A stretch of DNA of 64,000 bases from NCBI RefSeq assembly GCF_028623165.1, contig NZ_CP117772.1, positions 868,001 through 932,000 on the forward strand, in the 5' to 3' direction. The notes under the pieces are model-generated. The model was given only the letters and a program-made list of their open reading frames with translations. It was not told the DNA's origin and searched no databases. Below, in pieces: positions 26,887 to 36,434 of the stretch; the stretch's first letter is position 1; each line of letters begins with the position of its first letter. The stretch is from Nostoc sp. UHCC 0926 (GTDB lineage: Bacteria; Cyanobacteriota; Cyanobacteriia; Cyanobacteriales; Nostocaceae). The position numbers and the translations under genes were made by a program.

Positions 26887-27132
26887 AGTTTTATTTTCCT
26901 ACTATTTGCTTTGAAAAATATATATTTATATTTTGGCATTGACATAAGTAAACCGCAATAGATAAAGCATAGTTTATAACCGATTAGTTCCAAATAAAAA
27001 TACCACTCTTTATTCAAGGAGGTGGAATCGCTGGGATTAATCCCTGTAACTCCTTAATTCATTGAGATATATTGTGTTTTTATTCGCAATCACCCCGTGG
27101 TCAATTACAAAAGTCTTGTGTTTTATATGCAA

Positions 27133-27843
27133 TTAGCTTTGTTTAATTGGTTGGTAATTCTTATTTGCTATTGTAGTAAAAAAGCTAGCATCCACACATT
27201 GCCGGGAGATTTCAAAAGCTTCAAAATAACCATCTTTCTGACCTAACTCTCTTGCCCAAAAACGAGATAGAACCAGTATGGCATCAAGTTGCATAAATGT
27301 TTTATTTAACTCTGATTCATAACAACCAATAGCTGCAACCTTTTCCTCAATTACAGAGGTGATATTCACAAAAAAGTTTGGTTCAAAACCACGTAAAAAA
27401 ACAGGTGGTGCTGAATACCATAAAGTTATATTTTTACGGGTAGCAACATTAGAAACTGCGATCGCACAGACTTCATGATCTCTATGTCCATATTTTTCAG
27501 GTTGTGGTGCATGAGTAATAATCAGATCCGGTTGCCAACGCTCAATAGCATCTTCAGTAACTTTAATCACTGCTTGTGTAGAAAAATTATACTCCTCAAG
27601 TGCATAAAACTCGTAAGTTGCACCGATGATTTTGCCCGCTGCATCTGCTTCTTGATGACGTGTACCCTTAACATGTGAACTAGAAAGACTGCCATCAGTC
27701 AAAATTAAGCAACGAATATTCCATCCTGCCTTGGACATTAGACTGAGAGTGCCAGCAGCAGGTAAAACTTCATCATCAGCATGAGCATAAATTGTTAAGA
27801 CAGTTTGTTGACCAAAGTTGTTTGAGTCTGAATAAGTATTCAT
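27133..27843 (-). CDS. PIG-L family deacetylase
   Basis: The 236-aa product belongs to the LmbE/PIG-L zinc-dependent N-acetylglucosamine deacetylase family. The zinc and catalytic motif is YAHADDEVLPAAG near residue 20. The second metal-binding motif is GHRDHEVCAIAV, preceded by PDLIITHAP. There is no signal peptide, so it acts in the cytoplasm on a small N-acetylated sugar conjugate. It follows the BcsA-like synthase gene by about 60 bases on the same strand, suggesting a role in modifying a sugar precursor of the polysaccharide made there. The substrate is unknown. Confidence 0.9.
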   Translation of the reverse strand: MNTYSDSNNFGQQTVLTIYAHADDEVLPAAGTLSLMSKAGWNIRCLILTDGSLSSSHVKGTRHQEADAAGKIIGATYEFYALEEYNFSTQAVIKVTEDAIERWQPDLIITHAPQPEKYGHRDHEVCAIAVSNVATRKNITLWYSAPPVFLRGFEPNFFVNITSVIEEKVAAIGCYESELNKTFMQLDAILVLSRFWARELGQKDGYFEAFEISRQCVDASFFTTIANKNYQPIKQS

Positions 27844-27904
27844 AGCTATGTTTTCTAGATTGGATTTATAAGGGAGTTAAGAGTTATTCTCCTTTGTGCC
27901 CCTC

Positions 27905-29890
27905 TTAGGCTTCTTTTGGAGGCTGCCAAACAGATGCGCGGATGATAACCGACAAAAGTAGCAGGTTATAGATAGCCCACGCACCATTGAGTAGATGAAC
28001 CAAAGGATTATTTAGATGACCAATTGCAAAGCAGTAAAGACTCCATAATATCCCCAGGATAGTAAGGATAAAGACAACTAACTGTGGCCAAACCAGTCGA
28101 AGATAAATACCGGATTGCCTTTGTTTAGGTGTGACTTGAAAATTGAGTTTTTGTCCTGTAAACACACTCCATACCGCTTGGATCAGCAAGGGAAATAAAG
28201 CAATTGCATATTGTTCAGAGCGCCAAACTTCTCTAGCTGGAATGCCCCAGGTAGCTGCTAGGAAAGTGAGACGGTTGAGAATAAAAGCTGGGAAAAAGTG
28301 GAGGGCAAAGTCTGAGCCGTAGGTTTTAACTGGAACAATGTCCGTAAAAAAATAGATAATTGGACAAGAAATAAAAACTAGAGTTGCAAAACCAGAGAAA
28401 TAACTATACATCGTCTTAAAATATTGCAACCTTTGCCAAAACGTTAGCCCTGATTTTGTCAGTGGATTTTCCCTAACTAGCACTTGGATAGTTCCTTGTG
28501 CCCAGCGTAGTCGCTGTTTAAGAGTAGAACTCAGGTCATCTGGCGCTAAACCTTGTGCCAAAAGTTCATTGTGATAAATAGATTTCCAGCCAGCACTATG
28601 CAGACGCATGGCTGTATTCATATCTTCCGTAATGCTATTACTTGATACTCCACCAACTAAATCAAATTCATCTAAACGTTTTTCATCTTTGGTGAATTCA
28701 TCAGCAAAATTTTGCAGTCCTACACTAACTAATGCCTCACGCCTCAATATCGCATTTGTACCCGTATAGAACGCAGCATTCATACCATCTTTACCTTGTT
28801 GTAGTGGCCCATAAAATAAATTTGCTCGATGTCCAAAAGGATCGCCTGGAGGAATATTGTAAAAATCCTGGCGGGTCTGTACAAAAGCAATTTTATTCTG
28901 GTCGTATTTTCCTGTTGAAAGATTATATGTATAGAAATAAGGCAGAACTCGCTTGAGAAAATTTGGTTTGGGAATGTGGTCTGCATCTAGAGTAACAATA
29001 AAATTTCCTGCTGTTTCTCCAGAAAAAATTGCGTAATTGATGTTGCCTGCTTTAGCATGATGCGCTACGCCAGGTGTCTTGGGACGAGCAATGTAGCGAA
29101 ACCGTGAGAGTTCCACTAGTTCCAGTTCTTTGTTGCGAATAGCTTTTTCTAAGGCTTTCCGTTCGGTAGTTAGGCGATCGCTTATACTTTGATGATCTGG
29201 AGGTAACCAAAGTATAAACTGTCGCAGACTTTGCACAAATTCGATAGCCAACTGGTTAACCATTGATTCTGATGATGATGCTTGCAGCCATTCTTCAGCG
29301 GCTTGAGTATTAGGTGTGAGATTTTCCAGTTGCTTCAGGCGCTGCAACAAACAAGAGTGTTCTGCATCAATTCGAGCTGCTTCTTGTTGTAGTTGTGGTG
29401 ACTGCAAATCCTCAATACACAATCTTTCTGTCATAGCCCGCATATCAGCAGAGTTACCATCATCAAGGACATAAACCCGTAACCTTGTTGGTGGGTAATC
29501 CATTGTCAGAGCAGCTTTGGCAGTTTCTTCGACAATTTTTGGTGGCTCGTTGTAGCAGGTCACAAATACATCTACTGTTGGCCATTCGGATCTGGGTAGA
29601 GGTGGGGTCATCTGGTCGAGAGACTTAATCTGTCGCACTAAAGGACGCCATAACCCAATTACAAACATTACGCCACCAAAATAGCTATAAATTTCTGCTA
29701 TCAGCAAAGGAATAGAAATCCACAGCACATCAAAATTGATCGAATGGGTAATGCGCCATTGCAAATACCAGAACCCAAAAATTAAATTGATTTCTGCCAG
29801 GTAGCGAAATAACAGTGTTCTTTTTTTGAGTGATGAGCGACTATTGCCGGAAAAATTTGAGGAATTATCACTAATAGAAATTGAAGTCAT
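27905..29890 (-). CDS. BcsA-like processive GT2 glycosyltransferase (cellulose synthase type)
   Basis: The 661-aa membrane protein has two N-terminal helices (residues about 28-85), a cytoplasmic GT2 domain and several C-terminal helices. Catalytic motifs are VLDDGNSADM (about 143), TLDADHIPKP (about 300), SITEDMNTAM (about 420) and QRLRWAQGT (about 458), the D,D,D,QxxRW set of processive beta-glycan synthases. HAKAGNIN is also present. A helical insert of roughly 100 residues lies between the first Asp and HAKAGNIN. No PilZ domain follows, so c-di-GMP cannot act in cis as in proteobacterial BcsA. It probably makes cellulose or another beta-glucan and exports it. DUF3131 and GH26-like genes lie upstream on the same strand. 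Confidence 0.9.
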   Translation of the reverse strand: MTSISISDNSSNFSGNSRSSLKKRTLLFRYLAEINLIFGFWYLQWRITHSINFDVLWISIPLLIAEIYSYFGGVMFVIGLWRPLVRQIKSLDQMTPPLPRSEWPTVDVFVTCYNEPPKIVEETAKAALTMDYPPTRLRVYVLDDGNSADMRAMTERLCIEDLQSPQLQQEAARIDAEHSCLLQRLKQLENLTPNTQAAEEWLQASSSESMVNQLAIEFVQSLRQFILWLPPDHQSISDRLTTERKALEKAIRNKELELVELSRFRYIARPKTPGVAHHAKAGNINYAIFSGETAGNFIVTLDADHIPKPNFLKRVLPYFYTYNLSTGKYDQNKIAFVQTRQDFYNIPPGDPFGHRANLFYGPLQQGKDGMNAAFYTGTNAILRREALVSVGLQNFADEFTKDEKRLDEFDLVGGVSSNSITEDMNTAMRLHSAGWKSIYHNELLAQGLAPDDLSSTLKQRLRWAQGTIQVLVRENPLTKSGLTFWQRLQYFKTMYSYFSGFATLVFISCPIIYFFTDIVPVKTYGSDFALHFFPAFILNRLTFLAATWGIPAREVWRSEQYAIALFPLLIQAVWSVFTGQKLNFQVTPKQRQSGIYLRLVWPQLVVFILTILGILWSLYCFAIGHLNNPLVHLLNGAWAIYNLLLLSVIIRASVWQPPKEA

Positions 29891-29992
29891 CTTAGTACCA
29901 GTAATAAACGTAAAAGGCTAGTGCAACAATAAAAAGTGCTGAGTTAGGAGTTAAGAATTGGAAATTAGGAGTTAGAAATTAGGAGTTGTTAA

Positions 29993-30121
29993 GAACCTAT
30001 CCCACTAATAAGATTTGTGCTACAAAGCTTAAGCTGATTGAGAAATAAAAACGAAAAATCAAGGTTTTCAAGCATATTTGACGAAAAGAAGTAGGGATTT
30101 TAAGAATAGTGGGATAGGTTC
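29993..30121. repeat. MITE with perfect terminal inverted repeats
   Basis: The ends GAACCTATCCCACTA and TAGTGGGATAGGTTC are perfect inverted repeats of 15 bases. The 3-bp sequence TAA is duplicated on both sides. The element is about 129 bp and has no coding content. It lies between the BcsA-like and DUF3131 genes, preceded by short TTAGGAGTTA-type repeats (29940-29985). Its transposase is not in the window. Confidence 0.8.
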
Positions 30122-30129
30122 TAAGAATT

Positions 30130-31596
30130 TTATTGATTTCTATTGTCTCCCATGCTTTGCCTGCTCCTTGCATCAAGCACCAGTGGATGTCTGCCTCTGG
30201 CTTGGTAAAGCAAACTTTCTAAAATGATCGCATTCGTATTAACGTCAACTGAAGCATTAACACCTAGTTTGGAGTTTTCATATCGCCCTGAAAGATAGCC
30301 ACGATTTTTATCGGCTAAATTTTGAGCAAAGTCTCGTAGCCTTTTCGTGTAAGGCTGATCTGGCATGAGAGCAAACCAAGAAAATGCTGCTTTCGTACTG
30401 ACAAAGCGGAATTGGGGATAGGCTTTTCCTGTAACATTAACGGCTTGCCAAGCTTTACCATTGGCGTAGACACTGTAATACAGAAAGTAAGGAGGACGAT
30501 CCAACGAATCTTCATTTATAGCAGTTAAAATCCCAGTGCGCTTGAATCGTTGTTGTTGCACTTTGAAAAGATTTTGGACTTGAGGCTTGACAGCATCATT
30601 CCAACCTATTTCTAAACCCCAAAGCAAATAAGGATCATTTGTTAGATAGTTAGTAGCTCCAGAGTTTTTTAAATTCCGTTGATCGATTTGCAGAGTAATA
30701 CCATCAACCTCAACCATCTTAACTGGTGGATTGGAAAGAGCATTAGTAGCTCGAATGTTCCACAGCTTTAAACTCTGAGCAGCATATTGCTCATAGCCTA
30801 ACCGCCCTTCTTGTACTTCGAGAAGTCCACCTGCTTTAGGAATAGCACCATTTAACCAACCATCTTTGACAAGTTTCGATAGATTCCAGTGAGTGACGAT
30901 GCGATTAATGCGATCGCTATATTCTGGATAATGCGATCGGATAACATGCAATCCTAATAAAAATCGCGCCATATCCAAGACTGACCAACCACTTGTACCC
31001 TTGGGATCGGGGGTGTCATTGAGATGGCGCATTTCAACAGTACGGGTGCTATAAGCTTTGTTAGGCAAACCAGTTGCAGGTAGCGGCAGTTTTTCCAACG
31101 TCTCTAGCAAAGTGTTCATCCGTTGTTGAAATCTATCTTTCGGCAATAACCCTAACTGGTAAGCTGCATGAATTCCTAATAAGGCGCTACCCTGATCCCA
31201 CCAAGTTGTCCACGGTAGGTTGTCTGCTGAATTTACTAAACCTGTTTGGGGATTCCAGTTACGCTCAAAATATTTCCAAGCCCGCTCGGCGGCAATTTGA
31301 TCCGCTTCTTGGGTCAATCGTGGTAAAGAAGTTATTGGCGAAGGAGTAACAGGTTTTTCTGGCGTAGCTGTTGGTTTTAGCGGTAGTGGGATGACTGTAG
31401 GAACAGTAGATTTTGGAACGATTTGTGGCGATGGTGTTTGGATATCAAGGTTAAAGTTATCAGGGGCAGCAATGATCATAGATGGGGTATGAGAGCATTG
31501 CCACATCGCTGGACTCTGACAAATCAGGAGTTGTTGATTTGTCGTTGTGTACAAAACTGATTGCAAAATCATGCTATTGATGACGCTTGTTGCCAT
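30130..31596 (-). CDS. DUF3131 protein with a displaced domain tail at its N-terminus
   Basis: The 488-aa product contains one DUF3131 domain (residues about 90-475). Landmarks are AAERAWKYFERNWNPQTGLV, TTWWDQGSALLG, LPNKAYSTRT, GWSVLDMARFLLGL and VQEGRLGYEQYAAQSLKLW. This family has an alpha/alpha-toroid look and occurs beside exopolysaccharide synthases, probably as a glycan-active or glycan-binding protein. The first residues (TSVINSMILQSVLY) repeat the C-terminal end of another DUF3131 domain (compare NSMILQSLLY in the 32937 gene). They are then followed by a spacer. There is no standard signal peptide. The ATG follows directly after the TAA of the GH26-like gene, so translation is coupled. 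The missing signal and odd N-terminus suggest a rearranged or truncated tandem gene. Confidence 0.8.
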   Translation of the reverse strand: MATSVINSMILQSVLYTTTNQQLLICQSPAMWQCSHTPSMIIAAPDNFNLDIQTPSPQIVPKSTVPTVIPLPLKPTATPEKPVTPSPITSLPRLTQEADQIAAERAWKYFERNWNPQTGLVNSADNLPWTTWWDQGSALLGIHAAYQLGLLPKDRFQQRMNTLLETLEKLPLPATGLPNKAYSTRTVEMRHLNDTPDPKGTSGWSVLDMARFLLGLHVIRSHYPEYSDRINRIVTHWNLSKLVKDGWLNGAIPKAGGLLEVQEGRLGYEQYAAQSLKLWNIRATNALSNPPVKMVEVDGITLQIDQRNLKNSGATNYLTNDPYLLWGLEIGWNDAVKPQVQNLFKVQQQRFKRTGILTAINEDSLDRPPYFLYYSVYANGKAWQAVNVTGKAYPQFRFVSTKAAFSWFALMPDQPYTKRLRDFAQNLADKNRGYLSGRYENSKLGVNASVDVNTNAIILESLLYQARGRHPLVLDARSRQSMGDNRNQ

Positions 31597-32655
31597 TTAT
31601 ATCTTCTTTGCCAACTCACCAGGGGATAAATAGCCGAAAGCCGGATTATTTGCCGCGTCTTTATAACCAGCAGATTTGCCGCTATTACTGTTAATTGCCC
31701 AATCACATTCCTTATTAATATTGAAATAAAGAATGGCTTGTACACCCATCCCAGCTAGCTGAGTGTAAGAGTCTCGTAACCATTGGTCTTTAGTATTATT
31801 TTGTAACCCATTTTGCGTATTACTTGTACTAGCTGTTTGAGCGATGAAAATCGGCTTACTGCGAGCCATAACCTTCATCCGCTTGATATATGGTTCAAAA
31901 GCCTCTTTGGGGTTGTTCCAATGTTTCCAAGAAGAGTTACTACAATATCCCCAGTTATACGAACTAAAGGCAACGACATCTACAGACTTGTCCCCAGGAT
32001 AGTAGTTTTCAAAGCGATGTTCATTGTTTTCACTCCAACCATTAGGCGCAAATACCCAACGTATTGTCTGTGAAGATACACCAGCCTCTTTGAATATCTT
32101 TTGGATACGTTGATAAGCTAACTTGAAGTTCTGCGGGTCTTTGCTGTATGCTTCTCCAGTAATGTTCATCTCTTGCAACGGCGCGATAAACGCAATCCGG
32201 CCCTCGCCTTCATTTGCCCAGTCAGCATAGGCTTTTGCCACTTTTTGCAGAGAACTATCTACGTCTCCTCTAGCAATCTGCGCTGCTGAACGAGTGGATT
32301 TGAGATTAATAAAGGCTGTGTATCCATTTTGCCTCAGTTGTTTTAGGGGAACTGGAATGTTGTAAGCAGGATTAGAGTCTTCGATATCTAAGAAAAATCC
32401 AGCAATAGAATGGCGCTTACCAACCCATTGATCGACTTGACGCAATTCACTGTCAATTTTACTTTGATTTCCTAGATAATCTGGGGCATACAGTCCCAGT
32501 AGTACAGGAGTCTTGGAAGCTGTTTGGTTGCGAATTTGGTTTAATTTCCGGTTTTCGAGTTGCCCTGAGGTATCAGTAACCGCCATTAGATTTTTATTTG
32601 CAAAGATGCTTCCTAGTAAAATTAGCATCATCAACGTCAGTCGTACCTTGTTCAT
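31597..32655 (-). CDS. Exported GH26-like glycoside hydrolase relative
   Basis: The 352-aa product has an N-terminal signal segment (LTLMMLILLGSIFANKNLMA) and a TIM-barrel fold resembling GH26 beta-mannanases and glucanases. The acid/base motif is PLQEMNITGEAY (E162), followed by IRWVFAPNGWSE. The nucleophile position in KPIFIAQTAST is Gln273 rather than the Glu found in active GH26 enzymes. Either a different residue serves, or the protein binds rather than cleaves glycan. VVAFSSYNWG and VQAILYFNINKECDW are other barrel landmarks. It shares an operon with two DUF3131 genes and the BcsA-like synthase, where an editing hydrolase is expected. Confidence 0.75.
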   Translation of the reverse strand: MNKVRLTLMMLILLGSIFANKNLMAVTDTSGQLENRKLNQIRNQTASKTPVLLGLYAPDYLGNQSKIDSELRQVDQWVGKRHSIAGFFLDIEDSNPAYNIPVPLKQLRQNGYTAFINLKSTRSAAQIARGDVDSSLQKVAKAYADWANEGEGRIAFIAPLQEMNITGEAYSKDPQNFKLAYQRIQKIFKEAGVSSQTIRWVFAPNGWSENNEHRFENYYPGDKSVDVVAFSSYNWGYCSNSSWKHWNNPKEAFEPYIKRMKVMARSKPIFIAQTASTSNTQNGLQNNTKDQWLRDSYTQLAGMGVQAILYFNINKECDWAINSNSGKSAGYKDAANNPAFGYLSPGELAKKI

Positions 32656-32826
32656 AGATTTGAAGGAATAAACAGGGATTTTGAATCGAGATGTCTGTTG
32701 CTCGTGAAAGCTACTGCATCATGTACAAGTATTCCCAAATACAACTGATTAATAACAAACACAGCTTTGTAATTACAAACAGTCGGGGGGAAAGCCCACC
32801 CCTGCAAGGCGTGAGATGAGCTTAAA

Positions 32827-32918
32827 GCTATTTTCAGATATAATAGACCACGCGGTAGAGGCGCAAGGCCTTGCGCCCCTACGACAGATGTGGTTCAAAT
32901 ACTTGAATTCTGCTGTAA
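32827..32918. repeat. Dispersed repeat, inverted copy of 5356-5448
   Basis: About 92 bases match the element at 5356-5448 in the opposite orientation with few differences. The centre is the palindrome around GGCGCAAGGCCTTGCGCC. It lies between the GH26-like and double-DUF3131 genes and could fold as a hairpin in their transcript. No coding content. Confidence 0.85.
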
Positions 32919-32936
32919 AGTGAGTTACGTTTCAAC

Positions 32937-35744
32937 TTATTCTGTAACTTTTGTGCCAGTTACTAGCGGAGTATTTTCGCTACCTGAAACCCAGTAACTT
33001 CCAGAAGTATCAGAAATTAGCCTGATTTGTTGTGTGGTAGTGTTGGGTAGACCTCGTCCAGAATCACTTTTGTTAACTGCTACCCACCAAGGAGAGTTCA
33101 TCGTGGTAGTCGGACGAATTAGAGGTTGTCGATTCATCACTTTGTACAGCAAGGATTGCAAAATCATACTGTTGGTGCTGCTGGTGAAACCAATTGCTGT
33201 TTTACCTGTGGCTTCATAGAAACCCTCATAAAAGCCGGCTAATGGATTGTATAAGTCGGTCGTTCCTTGCAGTAACTCTTGACTATACTTGTTTTCTGGA
33301 AGCAGGGCATGATAGGCAAAAGCGACTGCTGTACTTACCAATCGCCCCTTTGGTACGGTTTGCCCGTTATCTGCTAAAGTTACCCAAGGCTCACCTTTTC
33401 CAGTAATTGTGCTGTGGACAGTGTAAGGTTTACGATCAATTAAAGTGGTGGCTGAGGCTGTGAGGATGCCGGTGCGACGGTAACGTTCAGCTTGCGCCTG
33501 AAAAATTGGTTCAAAAAGCGATCGCATTTGTGGATCTAGTCCAAACTCCAGTGCATAGAGTAAGAAAGGATTGCTAACTGTGTATTGGTTAACTTTGGAG
33601 TTAGTATCTGTGCGACGGCGTTGGATTGGTACTTTCACTCCCTCTACTGAGGCAGTTTGATATTCACCGCCAATAGCAGAATGCTCAAGATTAAATCCCC
33701 ATAATTGAAAAGCACGAGCTGCATATTCCTCATAACCCAAGCGGGTTTCAGGGTTGACGCGGGTAAGCGATCGCCCATGTTGATCTTTGGCGGTTATAGC
33801 ACTGGAGAGAATACCTTCACGCACCACACGCAAGTATGACCAATCCAGCACAATTTTATCTACGGCAGCCGTATATTCTGGATGACAAGTTTTTAAGTTG
33901 TAAAGCGCTGCTAGTATCCTGCCTAAATCTAAAGCTGACCAGCCGTTTCCTTCTGGAACTGGATTTCCACCATAATCTACTGGTTGGAGCGATCGCGTAT
34001 CGTAACCCCGACCCGGCAACTCCCCAGCAAACAACGGTAACTTTGTCAAGCCTCCTAATAGATGGCGAGTCCGTTGGTCAAATTCTTTCGGGGTAATGAT
34101 ATCGAGCGATCGCGCTGCATGAAGTGCTGCGAGATAATCTCCTAAGCCCCAGAGAGTTGCACCTTTGAAATCACTGCGATCGTCGATCAGCCCACTCTTG
34201 GAGTGATAATTCGCTTGAAAGTATCGCCAAGCCGCTTCTGCATAACGCCGTTCAATAACCGTCAGTGGTCGATCCATCTTCATCTGAGATGATGGCTTAG
34301 GACTATCCACTGGTGGAATAAGTGCAACGGTCACTTCCGTAATTTTAGAAGCGTCCGTAGGGGTTGCAGTCGGAGTCGTAACAGTAGAATTCGGTTGATT
34401 TGAGGCTGTTGCAGGAGAAGCATTTTCACTGGGCTTACCAGTAGATACACTCGCAGAGGTGGAAGCAATTAAGGGGTGATTTCCCTTAGCTTTATAGTAT
34501 AAAATTTCCAAAATTAGCCCATTAGTATTACCTGTCAAAGCTTTATTGGGTTGTTTTGATTCTTCATAAATGCCAGCATAGTAACCGCTATCATCAGGAC
34601 TGCGGAGATCCTTGACTGCGTCAAAAACTTTTTGGGCATAGGCATTATCTGGAAAAAGATAACGCCAGCCAAAAGCAGCTTTTGTGCTAATGCTGCGAAA
34701 CTGTGGATAAGGCTGGTTGGCATCGGTAATAGTTGCCCAGTTTGCACCGTTTGCGTAGACGGTGTTGTAAAGAAAATAAGGCGCTTGGTCAATATTGTCT
34801 TCTGTAACCGCAGTCAACTGGCCTGTGGTATCGTAACGTCGTTTTTGCACATCTAAAACCCTGGCAGCAAAATCAGCTAACTCACCTTGTAAGCCAAATT
34901 CAATCCCATCAAGGATATAAGACTCACTAACAACGTAATTATTAGCGTTGGTGCTTTTAAAATCACGGGTATCAACAGGAATTTGCACACCATTAATTTC
35001 AACTAACTTAAACGGTTCTAAAGAAATAGCCTTGGGTGCAGAAAAACCCCAAAGTTGATAACCTCTAGCACCGTATTCTTCGTAGCCGAGTCGTCCTTCT
35101 TGCACCAGTAACGTTTTGTTGTCTGGAAGAACAGTAGCGCCAAAAAGTTGTCCATCTTTGAGCGATCGCGCCACTTGCCATTTCGCTACAATTCCTTTGA
35201 GCCAGTCATTATATTGAGGATGACAGGTACGGATGACATCAAACGCCGCAAGTATTCGCCCGACATCCAAAGCAGACCAACCAATACCCCGCTCAAGGGG
35301 ATTGTTGCCATAATCAACCATTTGTGCGGTGGCTGCGTTATAGACTTTATTGGGCAAGGTATCTTCAAATAACTTCAGGCTACTGAGAGTCGTTAAAAAT
35401 TTGTTGAGACGTGTATCAAAATCTGCTTGGTCAGTGAGATTAAGCGATCGTGCAGCATTCAATGCCATCAGGTAGTTACCCATGTCCCAGAGTGTACCAG
35501 AAGGATAACCCCCAGTAGAATTGGTAAATCCGGTTGCTGGCTGATGATTTTTGACAAAATACTGCCAAGCACCACGAGCGTAAGTTTGTTCTTCAGGTGT
35601 AAGCGGGGCTGTAATATTGCTACAGCTATTGGAATTTTGGGATAAGACTGGTGTCGGGATGTAAAACAACAATTGCAGAAATGTCCCAACTAGGAACAAT
35701 GCAATCCATCTCAACAGCTTTTGTTGATGGTGCTTGTATATCAT
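32937..35744 (-). CDS. Exported protein with two DUF3131 domains
   Basis: The 935-aa product begins with a signal peptide (LLRWIALFLVGTFLQLLFYI then PTPVLSQ). Domain 1 spans about 50-430 (ARGAWQYFVKNHQPATGF, GTLWDMGNYLMAL, GWSALDVGRILAAFDVI, VQEGRLGYEEYGARGYQLW). A Pro/Thr/Ser linker covers about 430-500. Domain 2 spans about 500-900 (AEAAWRYFQANYHSKSGL, GATLWGLGDYLAALHAA, GWSALDLGRILAALYNL, ETRLGYEEYAARAFQLW). The duplicated architecture suggests a periplasmic glycan-handling protein. It is the first gene of the minus-strand polysaccharide block. The C-terminal tail of domain 2 (SSTNSMILQSLLYKVMNRQP) is echoed at the start of the 30130 gene. Confidence 0.88.
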   Translation of the reverse strand: MIYKHHQQKLLRWIALFLVGTFLQLLFYIPTPVLSQNSNSCSNITAPLTPEEQTYARGAWQYFVKNHQPATGFTNSTGGYPSGTLWDMGNYLMALNAARSLNLTDQADFDTRLNKFLTTLSSLKLFEDTLPNKVYNAATAQMVDYGNNPLERGIGWSALDVGRILAAFDVIRTCHPQYNDWLKGIVAKWQVARSLKDGQLFGATVLPDNKTLLVQEGRLGYEEYGARGYQLWGFSAPKAISLEPFKLVEINGVQIPVDTRDFKSTNANNYVVSESYILDGIEFGLQGELADFAARVLDVQKRRYDTTGQLTAVTEDNIDQAPYFLYNTVYANGANWATITDANQPYPQFRSISTKAAFGWRYLFPDNAYAQKVFDAVKDLRSPDDSGYYAGIYEESKQPNKALTGNTNGLILEILYYKAKGNHPLIASTSASVSTGKPSENASPATASNQPNSTVTTPTATPTDASKITEVTVALIPPVDSPKPSSQMKMDRPLTVIERRYAEAAWRYFQANYHSKSGLIDDRSDFKGATLWGLGDYLAALHAARSLDIITPKEFDQRTRHLLGGLTKLPLFAGELPGRGYDTRSLQPVDYGGNPVPEGNGWSALDLGRILAALYNLKTCHPEYTAAVDKIVLDWSYLRVVREGILSSAITAKDQHGRSLTRVNPETRLGYEEYAARAFQLWGFNLEHSAIGGEYQTASVEGVKVPIQRRRTDTNSKVNQYTVSNPFLLYALEFGLDPQMRSLFEPIFQAQAERYRRTGILTASATTLIDRKPYTVHSTITGKGEPWVTLADNGQTVPKGRLVSTAVAFAYHALLPENKYSQELLQGTTDLYNPLAGFYEGFYEATGKTAIGFTSSTNSMILQSLLYKVMNRQPLIRPTTTMNSPWWVAVNKSDSGRGLPNTTTQQIRLISDTSGSYWVSGSENTPLVTGTKVTE

Positions 35745-35885
35745 ATTGCAAAGAAAGAGTTAGGAGCGTCATAGCTCGTCTGTACAGTTATAATTCATAA
35801 ATCGAGCTTTACCAGGTCTGTTCTTTTCGTAATGGCTTTATCGATTCAGTCGAGTAACGTCAGTGAACAACATCAAATCGCGCAC

Positions 35886-36110
35886 TCATGATGGATTTTG
35901 AGTTGACACAGTGACGTTTTCTTTAACAGCTAAATGTGTTAGAAATGCTTCTATTTCCGCACTCTCCATATCTTTAGAATGGCGCTTATCATGAAAAAAG
36001 ATGTAACGCCTAATCCAGTTAATGTAGCTTTTTTCTGTTTTGTAATAATAATGCTTAAGCCGAATTGTGTCCTGAACCTGTTCTAGCAGCTTTTTTGGGC
36101 GTTCTTGCAT
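35886..36110 (-). pseudogene. N-terminal fragment of an integron-type tyrosine recombinase
   Basis: The 74-residue fragment matches the N-terminal DNA-binding domain of integron integrases and close XerC/D relatives. It reads PKKLLEQVQDTIRLKHYYYK, then TEKSYINWIRRYIFFHDKRH, and EIEAFLTHLAVKENVTVSTQ. The frame then stops at a TGA where intact enzymes continue into the catalytic domain, so all catalytic residues are missing. It is the only recombinase trace in the window. It lies next to a set of small defence and toxin-type genes with attC-like repeats, which fits a decayed integron-like array. Confidence 0.7.
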
Positions 36111-36434
36111 AGAGTAATATCTAGAAAATTTCCGTATAATGTCCTGAATCGGATGTTATCTGGAAAAATTCTGGATATCACCAAGGAATATACTGAAAAT
36201 CAGGTTTTAAAACCAAAATAGAGTATTTATACGGAAAGGAAATTTTTAGTCTAATATCTAAAATAGGGTATTAGATGTAAAAATTCTGCATAACATGAAA
36301 ATAAATACCTGTAAGTATTACATATGGTATTCAAAGGGAGTATGCCCATAGATGACAGTCAGTCTATTTCTTAGCCACAACAAGGAAGACAAACCTTTTG
36401 TTAGAGGATGTTTGGAAAGTATTAAAGGAATGAA

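Noticed and set aside
27016..27055. Hairpin AAGGAG..GGGATTAATCCC..CTCCTT as terminator of the PIG-L gene
   Set aside because: The outer and inner arms do not pair continuously and no T-run follows directly on the minus strand, so it was not listed as a terminator.
36111..36351. Inverted repeats around TTTCCGTATAA as an attI site or integron promoter
   Set aside because: The arms are imperfect and could equally be an old IS end; no core site could be matched.
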